A DNA stretch of 64,000 bases from Diplolepis rosae (Eukaryota; Arthropoda; Insecta; Hymenoptera; Diplolepididae): the NCBI GenBank assembly GCA_030998225.1, contig JAPYXD010000250.1, forward strand, positions 558,001 to 622,000. Direction: 5' to 3'. The translations under genes were made by a program, and so were the position numbers. Each line of letters starts with the position of its first letter. Within the stretch, counting starts at the first letter, position 1. The notes under the pieces are model-generated. The model did no database searches and was not told the DNA's origin. It worked only from the letters and a program-made list of their open reading frames with translations. This document shows, piece by piece, positions 39,379 to 50,931 of this stretch.

Positions 39379-41859
39379 AATTCATAAATTCTGTGAAAAG
39401 AAATTTCCTGTACATGTAAAAACGAAAGGCGATAAAGACATACTACCCGCGGTGCACGCTATATTTAATGCAACAAAAGAAAATAAAGTAAGATCCACCA
39501 CTAACTGCTACCCATGAAGCACAATCTATTATTATATTGATGTCGTCGAGCAATTTCTTTTCGCAGAATTTATAAAAGATAGTAGTATAAATAAGGTACG
39601 CATTTAAAATTTCGTAGAGTAGCAATCAGCATCTTCGGTCCAGTAACTTGAATTCATAAGGCGTATAGTCATATCTCTAAAACACAGATAATTAGAAATT
39701 ACTGAATTTTAGGCTAATGTCACTTTCAGATTGTCAACTTGCACTTCTACATATTTTATATCGAAACGATCGCTAAATAACTCATTTATTTTCAATTCTA
39801 ATCAAAAGAGTAGGAAAGAAAGAAAAAGAAGGAAGGGGTTTTGTATGGTTGCCTTCTTTTTTTCTTTCCTCCTTCTCTGTTTAGAATTTCATTTTGGTTC
39901 AAATTTTGTCGTTCATATTTTAGAGGGTTCGAATCTTTTTAAAGAGTTTCGAATCGCTTGAAAGTTTTATGTTTAATGTAGATTGAACATTAGTATCAAT
40001 TCGAGTTTTTAGTGACATAGATTTAAATTATTTTCAAATACATAGATACTCATCTTAAAATTGATTTAAACTTTAAAAGCGATCATTAATAAAAAATTCT
40101 AGCTTCTCGTAGTTCTTTACTGATTAAAATAATTCCATTTTAAGACTTGGATTTCCAGCTGCTTGGGTTGCTAAAAGTAAACGTGAGCGAGCAACTAATT
40201 TATTTGGACCATCTCAATAAATGTAATCTGATTGCTGTTCCTTTCTATCAATCATATGTTGTGGTATTTGTCCTTAGTTAGTTTTCGTACACTATATACA
40301 TTATCGCGATTTTTGTTAGGAAATGAGTGGAAGAAATAGAAAAATGGATAAATAACAACAGTGGAAGTGAGTTAACAAACAAAATTTGTCTAGCATTTAT
40401 AGATAATCTAATGAAAAACATTGAAATTTCAGTCACTTTCAAACGGAAAAACGTAACAGCATCGCGATCCGGCAACACTGTTCCCTTTCTCCGGCTTGTC
40501 GGCTGTAGGTACTCGACCCAAACACACACAACCATCTTGGAAGCGTACGTGAAATCAAGTCGGCTGCATAAAACCATGAATGTTATTTATTAAAAATGTT
40601 CTTAAAGCAATAAAGGCATTTTTTTAACTTTTAACAATAATCGTCGACATCAAGCTATTCAAACGCATATCACAGTTGCTCAATGATGGTTAGGTTTCAA
40701 TTGCAACGCTGTACGATCTATGAGTCTGCCACTGGCATAGGATTGGTGACTATACGTATACACGCATACTACGAATTCTAAGCCAGTCGCACACCAAAAT
40801 TTTTACCATGCGGACCCATGAAATTTTTTCAAAACAGCATAGTTCGACGGCACCCTACGAGACTCTACTATTTGTACGGGGATGGGACTAGCATTCAACC
40901 TTAAAAACCCGCTGAATACTCTACAACTTTTGCCTCGACCTTTTTTTTCTATAATGCATCATTTTCGAGATATTCGAGCGTTCCCAGACTTCTGGAACAC
41001 TCTGTAGAATTCACTGTATATCAATACAACGGTGAATCGAACAAAACTTAGTAATTTGAAATTAAACCAGCCGGGAAAAAAAATTGAAAACATTTCCAAA
41101 AGTCAAATGATTATTAATAACGAAAAATATGAATGCCGAACAAATTTTAATTTTCAAAACTTCTATTGAAGACTTTATTGCCGAAGTATCTTATCGAGCG
41201 AGCTCGTTAGGTCCTCGTCTAGAAGAAAACTGTTCAAAATCCTAGCCGGGACATGCGGCTTTGCTGAAAGACGATTTTTTCGTTAATGCCATCCTACGAG
41301 TTTCTTTTCCTCTTTGAAGAAGAATATTTTCCTACACCTAGTTAAGAAATTGAAGACGGTTGTCGTGATTCTTACTAGTGGACGAAAGCGTGTTCTATAT
41401 GTGATTTGTATACTAGACTGCTTCATTGTGATTTACAAGCTTTTTCATGAAAAAAGAAGATAATAGAATACAAATTCTGTTTAGAAGACTTTATTTACAT
41501 ACTTCGCAGTAAATTTACAAAATTTCTCCATTACATTTTCATATAAAATGACGACGCTGGAGTTGAATAAAGTCACCTTTTTCCGACAGTGTCCCGCGGG
41601 CACACAGATTTCTCGTCCAATTTTTGATCTTGAAGAAAAAACCGTCATATTTTGAGTTCTAATTAAGATTCGCCCTAAAAGTACGTATGGAAATAAATAA
41701 TATTTATTTTTGATGAAATGGTGCATGTTTAAAGAAAATCGTCAAACATTTTTTTTTGTGGAAAATTTTTTAACGCATTAGAAATTCTATGAATATTTCT
41801 GTAGATAATGTTGTTATGAACTTCCAAAAAATAACTGGATAGAAGGAAAATGTGAAAAA
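39379..41859. other. no gene recognised
   Basis: 2.5 kb of AT-rich sequence. Frames at 40577-40278 and 41726-41481 have no known relatives. The stretch CGGCAACACTGTTCCCTTTC at about 40470 recalls short insect repeats, without proof. Confidence 0.45.
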
Positions 41860-42429
41860 GTAGAAACGCTATGCAGGATAGGAAAGTAGACGCAGCTCAC
41901 AGGAACAACATAGAAAATTTTAGGGAAAAACGAATTAATTCAAACATAGTCAGGAATGAAAACGGAAAAGCATTAACAGAAAACAGAGATAAAGTTAGTA
42001 GGTGGGTTGCATATATAGAGAGACTATACAATAAGGGTGACGTTGTAGCCTGCCTCATAGAAAACGGAAATGAGGTGCAAAATGATGATAGGGAGGATTC
42101 GATTTGAAAAAGCATTGAGGGGCGTAAAAGAAAATAAAACTCCAGGAGTAGATTTAATAGCAGCAGAGCTCCTACAGAACTTAGGACAAGCAGAAAAGAA
42201 TGTTTTATTAAATTAGTTTGCGATATGTAAGAAACGGGTGTCATACCAAACGACTTCAGCGTTAACAAAACTGAAACAATACCGAAAAAAGTAGGGGCAG
42301 ACAAATGCGAGAACTACCTTACTATTAACCTAACGGCACATGCGTCTGAAAATCGAAATAACAATACTTTATGGAAGAATGGATCAAACAATATAAAGCT
42401 CACTCGACGAAGATCAGTTCGGTTTTTAA

Positions 42430-44416
42430 GGGGGGTCTCCTTATCCAGAACCAAAAAAAGAAAGGTGCTTTTTCCTAATTTTTTTTTAAGCAGAAAATAA
42501 AAACACAGGTCAACGATTTTCCGCATATATTTAGGTACATATCTGAACTTGTAAAAATAGTTTTTTTACATTCTCATCATGGATGAGAAGGTATTGGTTT
42601 TATGTGAAAAATGACTTTCGAAATTTTCATCAAATCTTTACGTTTTGAGACCCCCTGAGTCAGAAAAAATGGTTTTTACGAAAGTGTCTGTCTGTCTGTA
42701 GTAGGTCGTGTGCGGCATAACTCTCGATAGAATTATCAGATTGAATTGAGCTTTGGTACACTTTATCGGAGCCGAAAAAGTAAGGACAAGTTCGTTAACC
42801 AGCCACATCCAATCAAAATTGAGGGATGGAGCACTACTTTTGTGTTTTTGAAAATAATTTTTTTTTTAAATCAAAAATTCCAATCCTGGTTTTTGATAGT
42901 GCTCATAAATCTCTACAAATTATCCTAATAACATTTTTTGATTAAATCAAAATTAGAAATGTTACAGCATTTTCAAATTCGAAAAAAGTCAATATCAAAA
43001 TTCCATTTTTCAGTTAAATTATACGAGAAACGAAAAAACGTTATGATACAATATTATTGAATACATAAAGACCCACAAATTTGAATTATAACATTTTTTC
43101 ATAAGATGCATATTTTTCTTTTTAATTAAAAAAAAACGATTGAAAATCCAAAATTCAATTTTTTAACAATAATTTAAAGAATTTGAAAATCTTTCTGTGG
43201 AAAAAATGACGCTTTCGACTGCGCTGGGATTCGAGCCCAGGTCTTTCGATTGCCGGTCGACTGCTCTGACCCAGAAAGATTTTCAAATTCTTTAAAATAT
43301 TAAATTTATTTGCATTATTTGTGATATAAGAGTTTGAAATTGTCTACGAGGACACCTGTCGACAACGTATCCTATCTGACACGCGACTAGTGATCCTCCG
43401 ATAATGTAGGCAGTGACAAAAATTTCAAACTCAACTAATTAATTTTAACAATAATATTGGAAATACCAAAAAAACGTAAGAATACAAAATTGTTCGTTTC
43501 AAAAAGATCTAAAAATTTTGTCTGACACAGTTTCTGATAAAAGATATATTTTTCGTTTCAATTCCAAAAAATACGATAAAAATTTAAAAATTCCATTTTT
43601 TAAACAAAATATGTGAGATACAAAAAAAACATTTAGATGAAAAATTGTTTGCCTAAATGAGGTCTACAAATTCTCATAAAGAAATATCGGGACAGGATGT
43701 ATATTTTATGTTTTGATTTTTAATATTGAAAAAATTCAATTTTTTTCACCTAAATATGTGAGATACGAAATAAGCGTTGTTCTGCAAAATCGTTTCCTTA
43801 AATAAAGTCTACGATTGTTTTTCCTTTTTTAGATATTTGGAAGAAAGTAAATTCTTTTAATCATGGAATTTATTGAAAAGTTATACTGAAATGTATACAG
43901 AAAATCGAGCGTGAAGTGCGAGTGTCATGATGAGAATGTGTTCCTTAAGGCCGATAGAACCTTAAGTAAATTGAATTTCCTGTTTCACTTAAATTCAAAA
44001 AGAAATTCAGTGACTTTGAGAAAATGTGTAATTCACATGATCTGTAATATTATTATAAAATTGGTTTGAGCTTCAGTATCAAAATATAAGAAATAAACTT
44101 AAATGTATGCAAAGAGCACAAGACCGAGCATTTTAATTATCTACAAATAATAAAAAAGTTTATAATAATAGCTTTAATGGTTCTTTTTTAATCGCGCACG
44201 CAATTTTGAAAAATGTGGTTTCGAGAAAACGCTCTTTAAAGTTTTCAGACGGTGAAAAATCAACTTACGCGCAAGCCACTGCTCGGAACTCTACCATCAA
44301 AACTATTCCGATATGGACTGTAAAATTTTGCGACAATATTCTCTGATAATAGTTCCCTCGATTGAAACAAAAACAAAAAAATCGATTTTTCGAAAGTTCT
44401 GGATAAGGAGACCCCC
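42430..44416. mobile_element. 2-kb non-autonomous element with TTAA target duplication
   Basis: Ends GGGGGGTCTCCTTATCCAGA and, read inverted, GGGGGTCTCCTTATCCAGAA pair over ~22 bp. TTAA flanks both (42426-42429 and 44417-44420). The insertion splits a LINE RT between the codons for QFGF and the next motif, which independently proves its borders. It has no transposase frame. TTAA suggests piggyBac mobilisation, though the G-first ends are not the usual CCC. A tRNA-like SINE lies inside. Confidence 0.85.
43183..43300 (-). repeat. tRNA-derived SINE between inverted repeats
   Basis: The B box, read on the minus strand, GGGCTCGAATCCCAGCGCAG and the downstream AGTCGAAAGCGTC match the SINE at 35365. 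It is enclosed by AAGAATTTGAAAATCTTTCTG on the left and its inverse CAGAAAGATTTTCAAATTCTT on the right, giving a stem of about 21-25 bp. Further SINE-related sequence (GATCCTCCGATAATGTAGGC) follows to 43440. Confidence 0.75.
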
Positions 44417-44580
44417 TTAAGAAAGAAAGGGGGACTAGAAAAGCATTATTCTCACAGCGATTGATTCTGAACGGTAGACTACGAGTATGAAAACCAACTT
44501 TTATTGTATTTGTCGACATTGAAAAAGCATTTGACAAGGTCATCTGGCCTAAACTTTTCGAAATACTAAGGAGTGAGACA

Positions 44581-45264
44581 AGGCACTTACTTGACTAATA
44601 AAAATCTTCTTTTTTAAAATGCAAAAAACACACCAATATGTTATTATTTGCAGATTTCATCATCTTTAATGCATTTTCCCATGCTGAATGTTGGTTGACT
44701 TGTTCCACCATTTCGAATACATTTTCATGGTTTATAAACGATGTACCCACTGGAAAAAAATCCCACATTTTTGTATTTTCCAGCTCTAGATGAACAGCCG
44801 TACACGCTGCAAAACTCTTTACATGTCAACTTTTGGGGTGAGAAAAATACTTTTTGAATTTGCAACAAGACTTGTAATCTTGAATTCTGATACTTTCAGA
44901 TACTGTTTATCTTAAAAATTTCTTTTATTCGAATTTAAACTTAATCATTCAATATGAATTATCAAAATCTACTTTTTATTCAAGGTTAGATATTCTGCTA
45001 CCAGGTGGCGTATAATAATACAACGGATCTCAATTATGAATTTGAAGATACACTCGTCACAGTCGACATTTACAAATGACAGCTGTCAATTACGATGTCA
45101 ACTTCTAAAAATAATAATTTTTCTAGCAGAAATATACCATTTAAACTTTAGGAATGATTACTTCTGCCTTTGAGAGCATACCTAATCCATTTTCAGAGGT
45201 TTCCAATTTCAATTTGTACTGTGATCTAATTAGCTATCATTATGCTCACATGGTCGTATGTTGA
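44581..45264. other. no gene seen
   Basis: AT-rich spacer between the second LINE and a mariner remnant. Confidence 0.5.
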
Positions 45265-45914
45265 TACGAGGAGTACTATTTATATTTTGAGCCTAACAAT
45301 GAAAAATAGTAATTTGTCGTCAAAAATGGCTTTCTTGTTTTTCAAAGTATTCTCCTTTATTATTTATACACTTTTGCATACGTTCGAACATTTCTTGAGC
45401 ATTTGTTTGCACCAATCGACTCTTGCATCTTTTTGAGCTTTCGTCAAATTATGTGATCCAACGAGAAAAACTCTTTTTCACGACTAAATGTTCATGCAAT
45501 ATTTTATATATGCTGGTGGAAATAATGCCTAAGATTGCCTCAATATCACAGAATGTCACATGACAATATTGCATCATCAGTTTTTGCACAGCATTAATTT
45601 TTCTGGACCAATAACTGATTTTGGCCGATCTATACGAAATTCGTGGAAATAAGTTGATCGATGCATTCTTATCTTGATAATCCACGTGGAAAGTCGTAAT
45701 AAATTATCGCACGAAAATTTTCAAGAGTTAATTCCACTTTTTGCTGATACACAATTTTCAAATCACAGTGAACAACATAAATAACGCTCAAATAACAAAA
45801 CGTTCTGAAGGTGGTTATGGTAAAAAATGTCAAACTTTCCAATGCAAATGTCAGATGGCACCTGAGAACACTCAGTGTTGCCATGGCTCAAAATATAAAC
45901 AGTGCACCTCGTAC
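45265..45914 (-). mobile_element. mariner remnant (family M4), second copy
   Basis: Terminal repeats: left TACGAGGAGTACTATTTATA, right, read inverted, TACGAGGTGCACTGTTTATA, each followed by TTTTGAGCC. The minus-strand frame 45685-45449 codes part of the transposase (SRKINAVQKLMMQYCHVTFC, DIEAILGIISTSIYKILHEH, VVKKSFSRWIT), then continues in other frames with the RVDWCKQ equivalent. About 90 bp present in the copy at 33520 is missing near 45640. The catalytic half is absent from both copies, so the family survives here only as shortened elements of 0.58-0.65 kb with intact ends. Confidence 0.85.
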
Positions 45915-46354
45915 AAGACCTTTAATCTCCTGTTAGCTGTGTGAAGCTGTCTTGAGCCAAACAACTCAGATTTCAACTAACCAAACCTCCAAAGTGGTCA
46001 CATAAGTAGAGTCTTTCTCTTCAAAACGTAAGTTGGCAGCAAGCCGCAACAGCGCAATCCAGACACCTGATGAGTCCACGACCCATACAGAAGACTAGGT
46101 CAGTACACACAGACTTCTTGGAAGTCGATCGCTGTTCTGCAGACACTCATCACTGTCAGTGTGGAGCCAAGCCCACCAACGTCTTGTTTCTGACAATTAT
46201 TACGCGAAGTATTCGTCGTCGGCGCCTTTTAAACACTTTTGAAGTAAAAAAAAAAACAAATTCTCCTGTGAAGATCCTTTTGTTTGGTTTTACCAGGTGT
46301 AAGCGACATTCGAATTTTGGATTCGAAAGTTTGCTTTACTGTTTTTTTTTTTTT
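45915..46354. other. no gene recognised
   Basis: The plus-strand frame 46070-46396 has no known relatives. Nothing else was identified. Confidence 0.4.
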
Positions 46355-47060
46355 TTAAATAAAATAAGATTTCAATTGTTCAAAGTGAGCACCTGAGGCA
46401 TGGATACACTTTTGCCTAGAAGCATGGTCCAGTGAATACGGAGGATGATTGACAGTTGCCAAATCCAATTCCAATATTTTCAACTGCATCCAATTTGCAG
46501 TGTGTAACCAAGAGCTTATTTTATGTATGTTTGCTTTTAGGCTGTGTTTTGATGCCACATGCTTATCTAACCACCTTCCGAACGCTTACGATTATCATAC
46601 AGGATCCATTTTTTATCACAAGTAATCGAAGCATTTTCTCATTTGATGTACGTTTAATTCGTGCGAAACCCATCTGTCAAGCTTTTCAACTTTGTTGATT
46701 TGATACAAATTATCCAATATAGTTGGGATAGAAACAGCGAATTTCAATGCTAACCCACGAGTAGTTTGAGATGTGTTACTCTCTACAATAGTGTTTACCA
46801 GTTCATCATTATTTACTTTGGGTTGGGTGTCTTCAAAGTGGTTCATTTTCAAAGCTTAAATCCCCAGAACGAAATTTCGCAAAACAAAACGACACTATGA
46901 TATGGATAGTTAAACCTTTTCCAAAAACACTATTTATTTTACGAACTGTCTCGGACGCGTTGGTTCTACAACAAAACTCATATTCCAAGATTGCAAGAAT
47001 TTTCGACTTGTTCATTGTTTTACAAAATATTTTCCGCAAAATGAATTTCAAAGCGTAGTT
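46355..47060 (-). mobile_element. mariner remnant (family M5), badly decayed
   Basis: Minus strand: the HTH region FAKFRSGDLSFENEPLGRPQ (about 46890-46830) leads into the frame 46852-46616 with KVNNDELVNTIVESNTSQTT, RGLALKFAVSIPTILDNLYQ and KVEKLDRWVSHELNVHQMRK, the mariner 'RWVPHEL' block. After it come broken pieces near VIKNGSCMIIVSVRK and KLLVTHC, equivalent to the first catalytic strand, and a PPYSLDHAS-like third catalytic block. The aspartate codons are mostly mutated. No terminal repeats were seen. It is a different lineage from M1 and M4. Confidence 0.8.
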
Positions 47061-48246
47061 GAAAGAATAATAGTGTAACTTTACAATGTATAAAACAAAA
47101 AGAAATGCCAATGCAAAATGTTAAAGATATTGAAAGAAAAAATTTATACATAAGAAAATTCCAACTTTATACTTAATGACCCAATACATAAATGTATTGT
47201 ATAGGTCTCGTTATCAACAGCCCAGCTGAAAAATCCACATAGAATTCCACATGGAATTTTTGGGGTATTTTACCAATTTTTCACGTGCATGAAAATTATG
47301 AGCAAGAATCCCACGCGAAATACCCTGTCAACTCTTCCAAAATGCCACTTAAAATCTACGTCAATAATAGGATATACTTAGAAATTAATATACACAGGAA
47401 ATAATACGGATTTCATCTTTAAAATGCATTTTAATACCTGGGCTCAAGCATTGAAATGTATTTGTGTTCTTTCTAGATTTTGACATCTCAATGTCATCCA
47501 ATGAACAGACTTACTGGGCTACCACTCATTTTAATTGTTTCATGAGTCTTTAGTCTCTTGACCGATATAGAAAACAAACGTGATCAACTTTTATGTTTTA
47601 AATATTTGGAAAATTCAATTTTAGCAGAACTTGAATTCTTTATTGAAACTAAAAATAAGCTTTCCAAGTCCGCTTGAATATATCTTAGCTTCCTTTAAAT
47701 TTTTAATTATTTTGAACGTAAACATGTAAAAATAGAACTGGTTGCTCACATAAAAGAACTCATTTCGTAAGTACAACGTGCCCTCAATGTTTTCTAATGA
47801 AGGCAATTAAAACGTACGAATGACTTAGATACAATACAGACGTTATTCTACAGCAATATGAAAATAAATCGAACGTGTCTAAAATCTTTGGCAAAATTGC
47901 ACCATTTTTATGACCGGCTTACGAATTTACTAGTACGTAAGGCATGAATTTTTATTACCGCATACCGGTGGAAACATTTTTAAATATGTATTTATTAAAC
48001 ATTTACTTCCATATGAGTACAAACATAAATAAAAAAAAGTATTTCACTTTACCTTGAGGCGAGTAAAAATTTACAAAAAAATGACAAATTATGAAAACAT
48101 TCAGCTAAATAATAATTGAGTCTACGAATTCAAAAAGTCATGATTGAACTCCGTCTGTATCCCTTACCATGTCTCCACCGTCAGAAGTAATATCACCCAC
48201 TGATTGAGGTGAGATAAAAGTAGTTACGTCCTACTCTAACCAATAC
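47061..48246. other. no gene seen
   Basis: AT-rich DNA without supported frames. The palindrome ATAGAATTCCACATGGAATT at 47239 is isolated. Confidence 0.5.
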
Positions 48247-48278
48247 CAGCCGTATGCATATGCATCAGCCCGTATTTC

Positions 48279-48529
48279 CATAGAGATATTATAGATAGAG
48301 GAGACATGCCAGCCTGAAGCCTGTCAGCTCGGGCGCGAGAGAGAGTGAATTTCGGGTTAGGCTGTCTCTCGCTAACGCCGAGGCTAGCACGGTACGCGTA
48401 GACAAAGACAGAAAAAACCACTTATCCTCTCTCTCTTTCGCGCTCACCGAGTTTGCAGACGTTGCAGACTGACGTTTCCACTTACAGAGCGGCCTATGGC
48501 ATGTCTACTCTATCTATAATATCTCTATG
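48279..48529. mobile_element. MITE, 251 bp, 8-bp target duplication CGTATTTC
   Basis: Ends CATAGAGATATTATAGATAG and, read inverted, the same 20 bases, then GAGGAGACATGCC against GAGTAGACATGCC. CGTATTTC lies on both sides (48271-48278 and 48530-48537). The uninterrupted sister sequence at 52884-52897 (inverted) reads GAATCGTGAAATACGGG, with one copy of CGTATTTC, so borders and duplication are certain. Eight-base duplications fit hAT or P-type elements. It is more GC-rich than its host element. Confidence 0.93.
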
Positions 48530-48660
48530 CGTATTTCACGATTCTAACTTGTCCCCGTTATTGTCCTAAGTTGAATTCCTAAGTTAGTTTGCCGAACCGT
48601 CACACGCGGAGCTAACTGTACCATCACTCCCTGAAAATGCACAGTAACATACGAAGAATT

Positions 48661-49325
48661 GGGATCGGACATGGAGGCGTGGCTTTCCAAATTCACGTTG
48701 GTCACATGATCCAATATGGCCGAAACTAAGTGTCGAGATGCATTGTTTACATATGTGGTTCTGTTTATTTTTATATTTAACAATGATTTTAACGATTCAA
48801 GAAATTTGCCAATACGCCGAAATCAATCCGGGAAAAATAAATTTTATCGGGGGAGAGAATGTGCAAAAGAAATGATTATTTTAATTGAAAGATCAAAATT
48901 GTTTCTGTTAATATCGAATATTACTTAGCAGAAAATAGAAAATCTTCTTTGGTAAACTGACGTGAACATACATTCAAATGGGATTTCAGATCTTTTCTTT
49001 TTGTTGCTTTCTTCCATACAACCAACACGTCGGGTTTTTCGGGAATGCTAAAATAATTGTCGATTTTGACAAAATTCCGACCGTAGGAGGGAAGAAATGG
49101 TAGCTCAAATCTGCATTTTCCAGTGACTTGGACTTACAATTAATCACTGCACATACGAAGCCGCATTTCTTTTTCGAATTGAATGTCAATTTTGAGCTTT
49201 CCATCTTTCGGATATATTTATTAAATGATTTTTTCAATTATTTATCTATTCTTATAATGTAAAATGACACTTGAGAAAACTTCCGATTCTCACCACCAGG
49301 TGTCGTGTTACCAATGTCCGACCCC
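48661..49325 (-). mobile_element. 665-bp element carrying a THAP-like domain
   Basis: Ends GGGATCGGACATGG and, read inverted, GGGGTCGGACATTGG, with AATT on both sides. It interrupts the hAT-like element exactly between AGAATT and AATTTAAT. On the minus strand the frame from 49203 reads MESSKLTFNSKKKCGFVCAV then INCKSKSLENADLSYHFFPP; in a second frame follow FSIPEKPDVLVVWKKATKRK and NVCSRQFTKEDF. This is a THAP pattern (C-x4-C, FP-type block, W, C-x2-H) with the final His replaced by Gln and a frameshift in the middle. No catalytic domain fits in the remaining space. Confidence 0.78.
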
Positions 49326-50483
49326 AATTTAATATAAAAAATTTTAAACATGTAATATTCAATGCCATAAACAAATAAAAGAGATCAGACTTTAAATATG
49401 AATATTATTTGAATATTTTAAATTAAATTTTCCCCTTTTTATTCATATTTATCTAGTACAAAAACTATTTTGAAACATTCAGATGATATTAATATTTAAA
49501 TACTAATATCTCTTTTATTCCTTTATGGCATTTTTCAAAACCAAAAGTAGTCTATCTACGTCCGTTTTCATCCTCTCTAACATTCACAAAATTTTGGAAA
49601 CAACATTTTATGTACTTTGGACACAAACTCGTAGAAACTGGACCAAATTTTTCATATATACTTGCTACTCTTCTCAAGTATCACATGCCCTTAAAGCTCA
49701 TAATTTTAGTAATAGATCAAATAAATTACATTTCTAGAAATCACATCAGAGGTAATGAAATTTTGCATTTAGTGACCTAAAAACGAAGTGTTCTTGTGCA
49801 GCATTGACAAAAATAATGTAAAAAAAGTCTAAATTTCATAGTTTTAACCATTTTTAATAACACCTAAAGCAATGAACTTTTCAAAATTTTTGTTCATTTA
49901 TCACAAAGTTAGATATACGGAAAATATCCGATGTATAAGAAAGAAACTGTAATAATTTTTACCTGGATGCTGTGAAAGTTTAAATTTAGGGAAATAAAGT
50001 TGTAAAAAATCAAATTCGTGAAATCATTCATAAAAAAAATATAAAAATACTTTTAATGTATTTTTAAGTTACATATTTTCTATTTTGTTTCTAATAATTC
50101 ATTTTCACAATTTTTAGGATCCGCTTTTTAGGTATACAAATACTTTGAATTTTTACAACTGTTTGTTTCCCTAAATTTCAACTTTCACATTTCGTGACTG
50201 TTAGAGAGGATGAAAACAAACGTATAGATAGACTACTTTTGGTTTTGAAAATGAAAAAAAATAAATTAATTGCTCTCATTATACTGTTTTTATTAATGTA
50301 AGTTAACTATTTTAAAAATATAAATTAATATTCACCGTATTTTATATTCTATTTTCTTAAATTATTCATAATAATTACCAACTAATTACAACTCTCATTA
50401 ACTTCGTTCCTTGTTCAGAATTAAAATTTTTTTTTTATTTTTCAACTTAATTTTACTTCAAAAAAATAATATAAATGCCATTT

Positions 50484-50737
50484 GGCCTGCCTAACGGACG
50501 TATGTCCGCGGATGGGAGTCCCGGGCGAACGGATGACAGAAGTCGTACGCGACTTTAAGCTGGAACCAACTGACCGTGAAGTTTAAAGCCGAAAGGCGGT
50601 TCCGCAGGTGGTGTATTGGTTCGAGAGAGGGGTTATTTTGTTTCAACAGGTATGTCTAGACCCGCCCTAGGAGAGTCCTGTACAGCGTCTATAAAAGATT
50701 TGGTCATTTTTCCTCCTCACCAAAAAAAAAAAAAAAA
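50484..50737 (+). mobile_element. R1-like LINE 3' end, dead-on-arrival copy
   Basis: Matches the last ~240 bp of copy B from GGCCTGCC onward, including GGATGGGAGTCCCGG, GGAACCAACTGACCGTGAAG and CCTCCTCACC, then an A tail of about 16 bases plus GAAAAAA. It keeps CGAAAGGCGGTTCCGCAGG, which is missing in copy B. Severe 5' truncation and an A tail show ordinary target-primed insertion. It landed in the hAT-like element H1. Confidence 0.92.
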
Positions 50738-50780
50738 GAAAAAACATTTAAATATTAATATCAGCTGAATGTTTCAATAG

Positions 50781-50909
50781 TATATTACATAACAAGGGCA
50801 GAAAGTTGAGATTCCTGCACTGCGCGCCATAATGCCCGAGGCGAAGCCGAGGGCATCATGGCACGCAGTTCAGGGCTCTCAAATTTCTGCCCATGTAGTG
50901 TAATATACA
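50781..50909. mobile_element. palindromic MITE, ~130 bp
   Basis: Almost the whole length pairs with itself: GTATATTAC at the left with GTAATATAC at the right, then GGGCAGAAAGTTGAG with its inverse near 50880, and GATGCCCT-like arms around the centre CGAGGCGAAGCCGAG. The target duplication is not clear. It shares TATATTAC ends and a GAGGCGAAGCCGAG-like core with the foldback at 57401. Confidence 0.8.
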
Positions 50910-50931
50910 ATTATACAATTGCATGTGTCCA

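Larger units (their letters stand above)
41860..44580 (+). mobile_element. second LINE (not R1-like), reverse transcriptase, interrupted
   Basis: The plus-strand frame 41871-42107 (NIVRNENGKALTENRDKVSR, WVAYIERLYNKGD) is the pre-RT region of a common insect LINE. It continues in shifted frames with FEKALRGVKENKTPGVDLIA, AAELLQNLGQAEKNVLL, then ISLTAHASK-like sequence and DEDQFGF at 42427. There a 2-kb element intervenes (42430-44416), and the RT resumes at 44420 with RKALFSQRLILNGRLRV and FIVFVDIEKAFDKVIWPKLF, motif A. The catalytic YADD region is absent. The clade is not certain; it is clearly different from copies A-C. Confidence 0.8.
48247..50780. mobile_element. hAT-like non-autonomous element, left part with nested insertions (H1)
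   Basis: Starts CAGCCGTATGCAT(ATGCAT)CAG and continues with the family-specific blocks CTAAGTTGAATTCCTAAGTT (48568) and CACACGCGGAGCTAACTGT (48601), then after an insertion AATGCCATAAACAAATAAAA (49362) and the long AT-rich body to 50483 and 50738-50780. The same blocks build the element 51161-52913. Nested inside are elements at 48279-48529, 48661-49325 and 50484-50737. The right end of this copy was not found. No hAT transposase is present; the assignment rests on the ends and on the 8-bp duplication of the sister copy. Confidence 0.75.
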
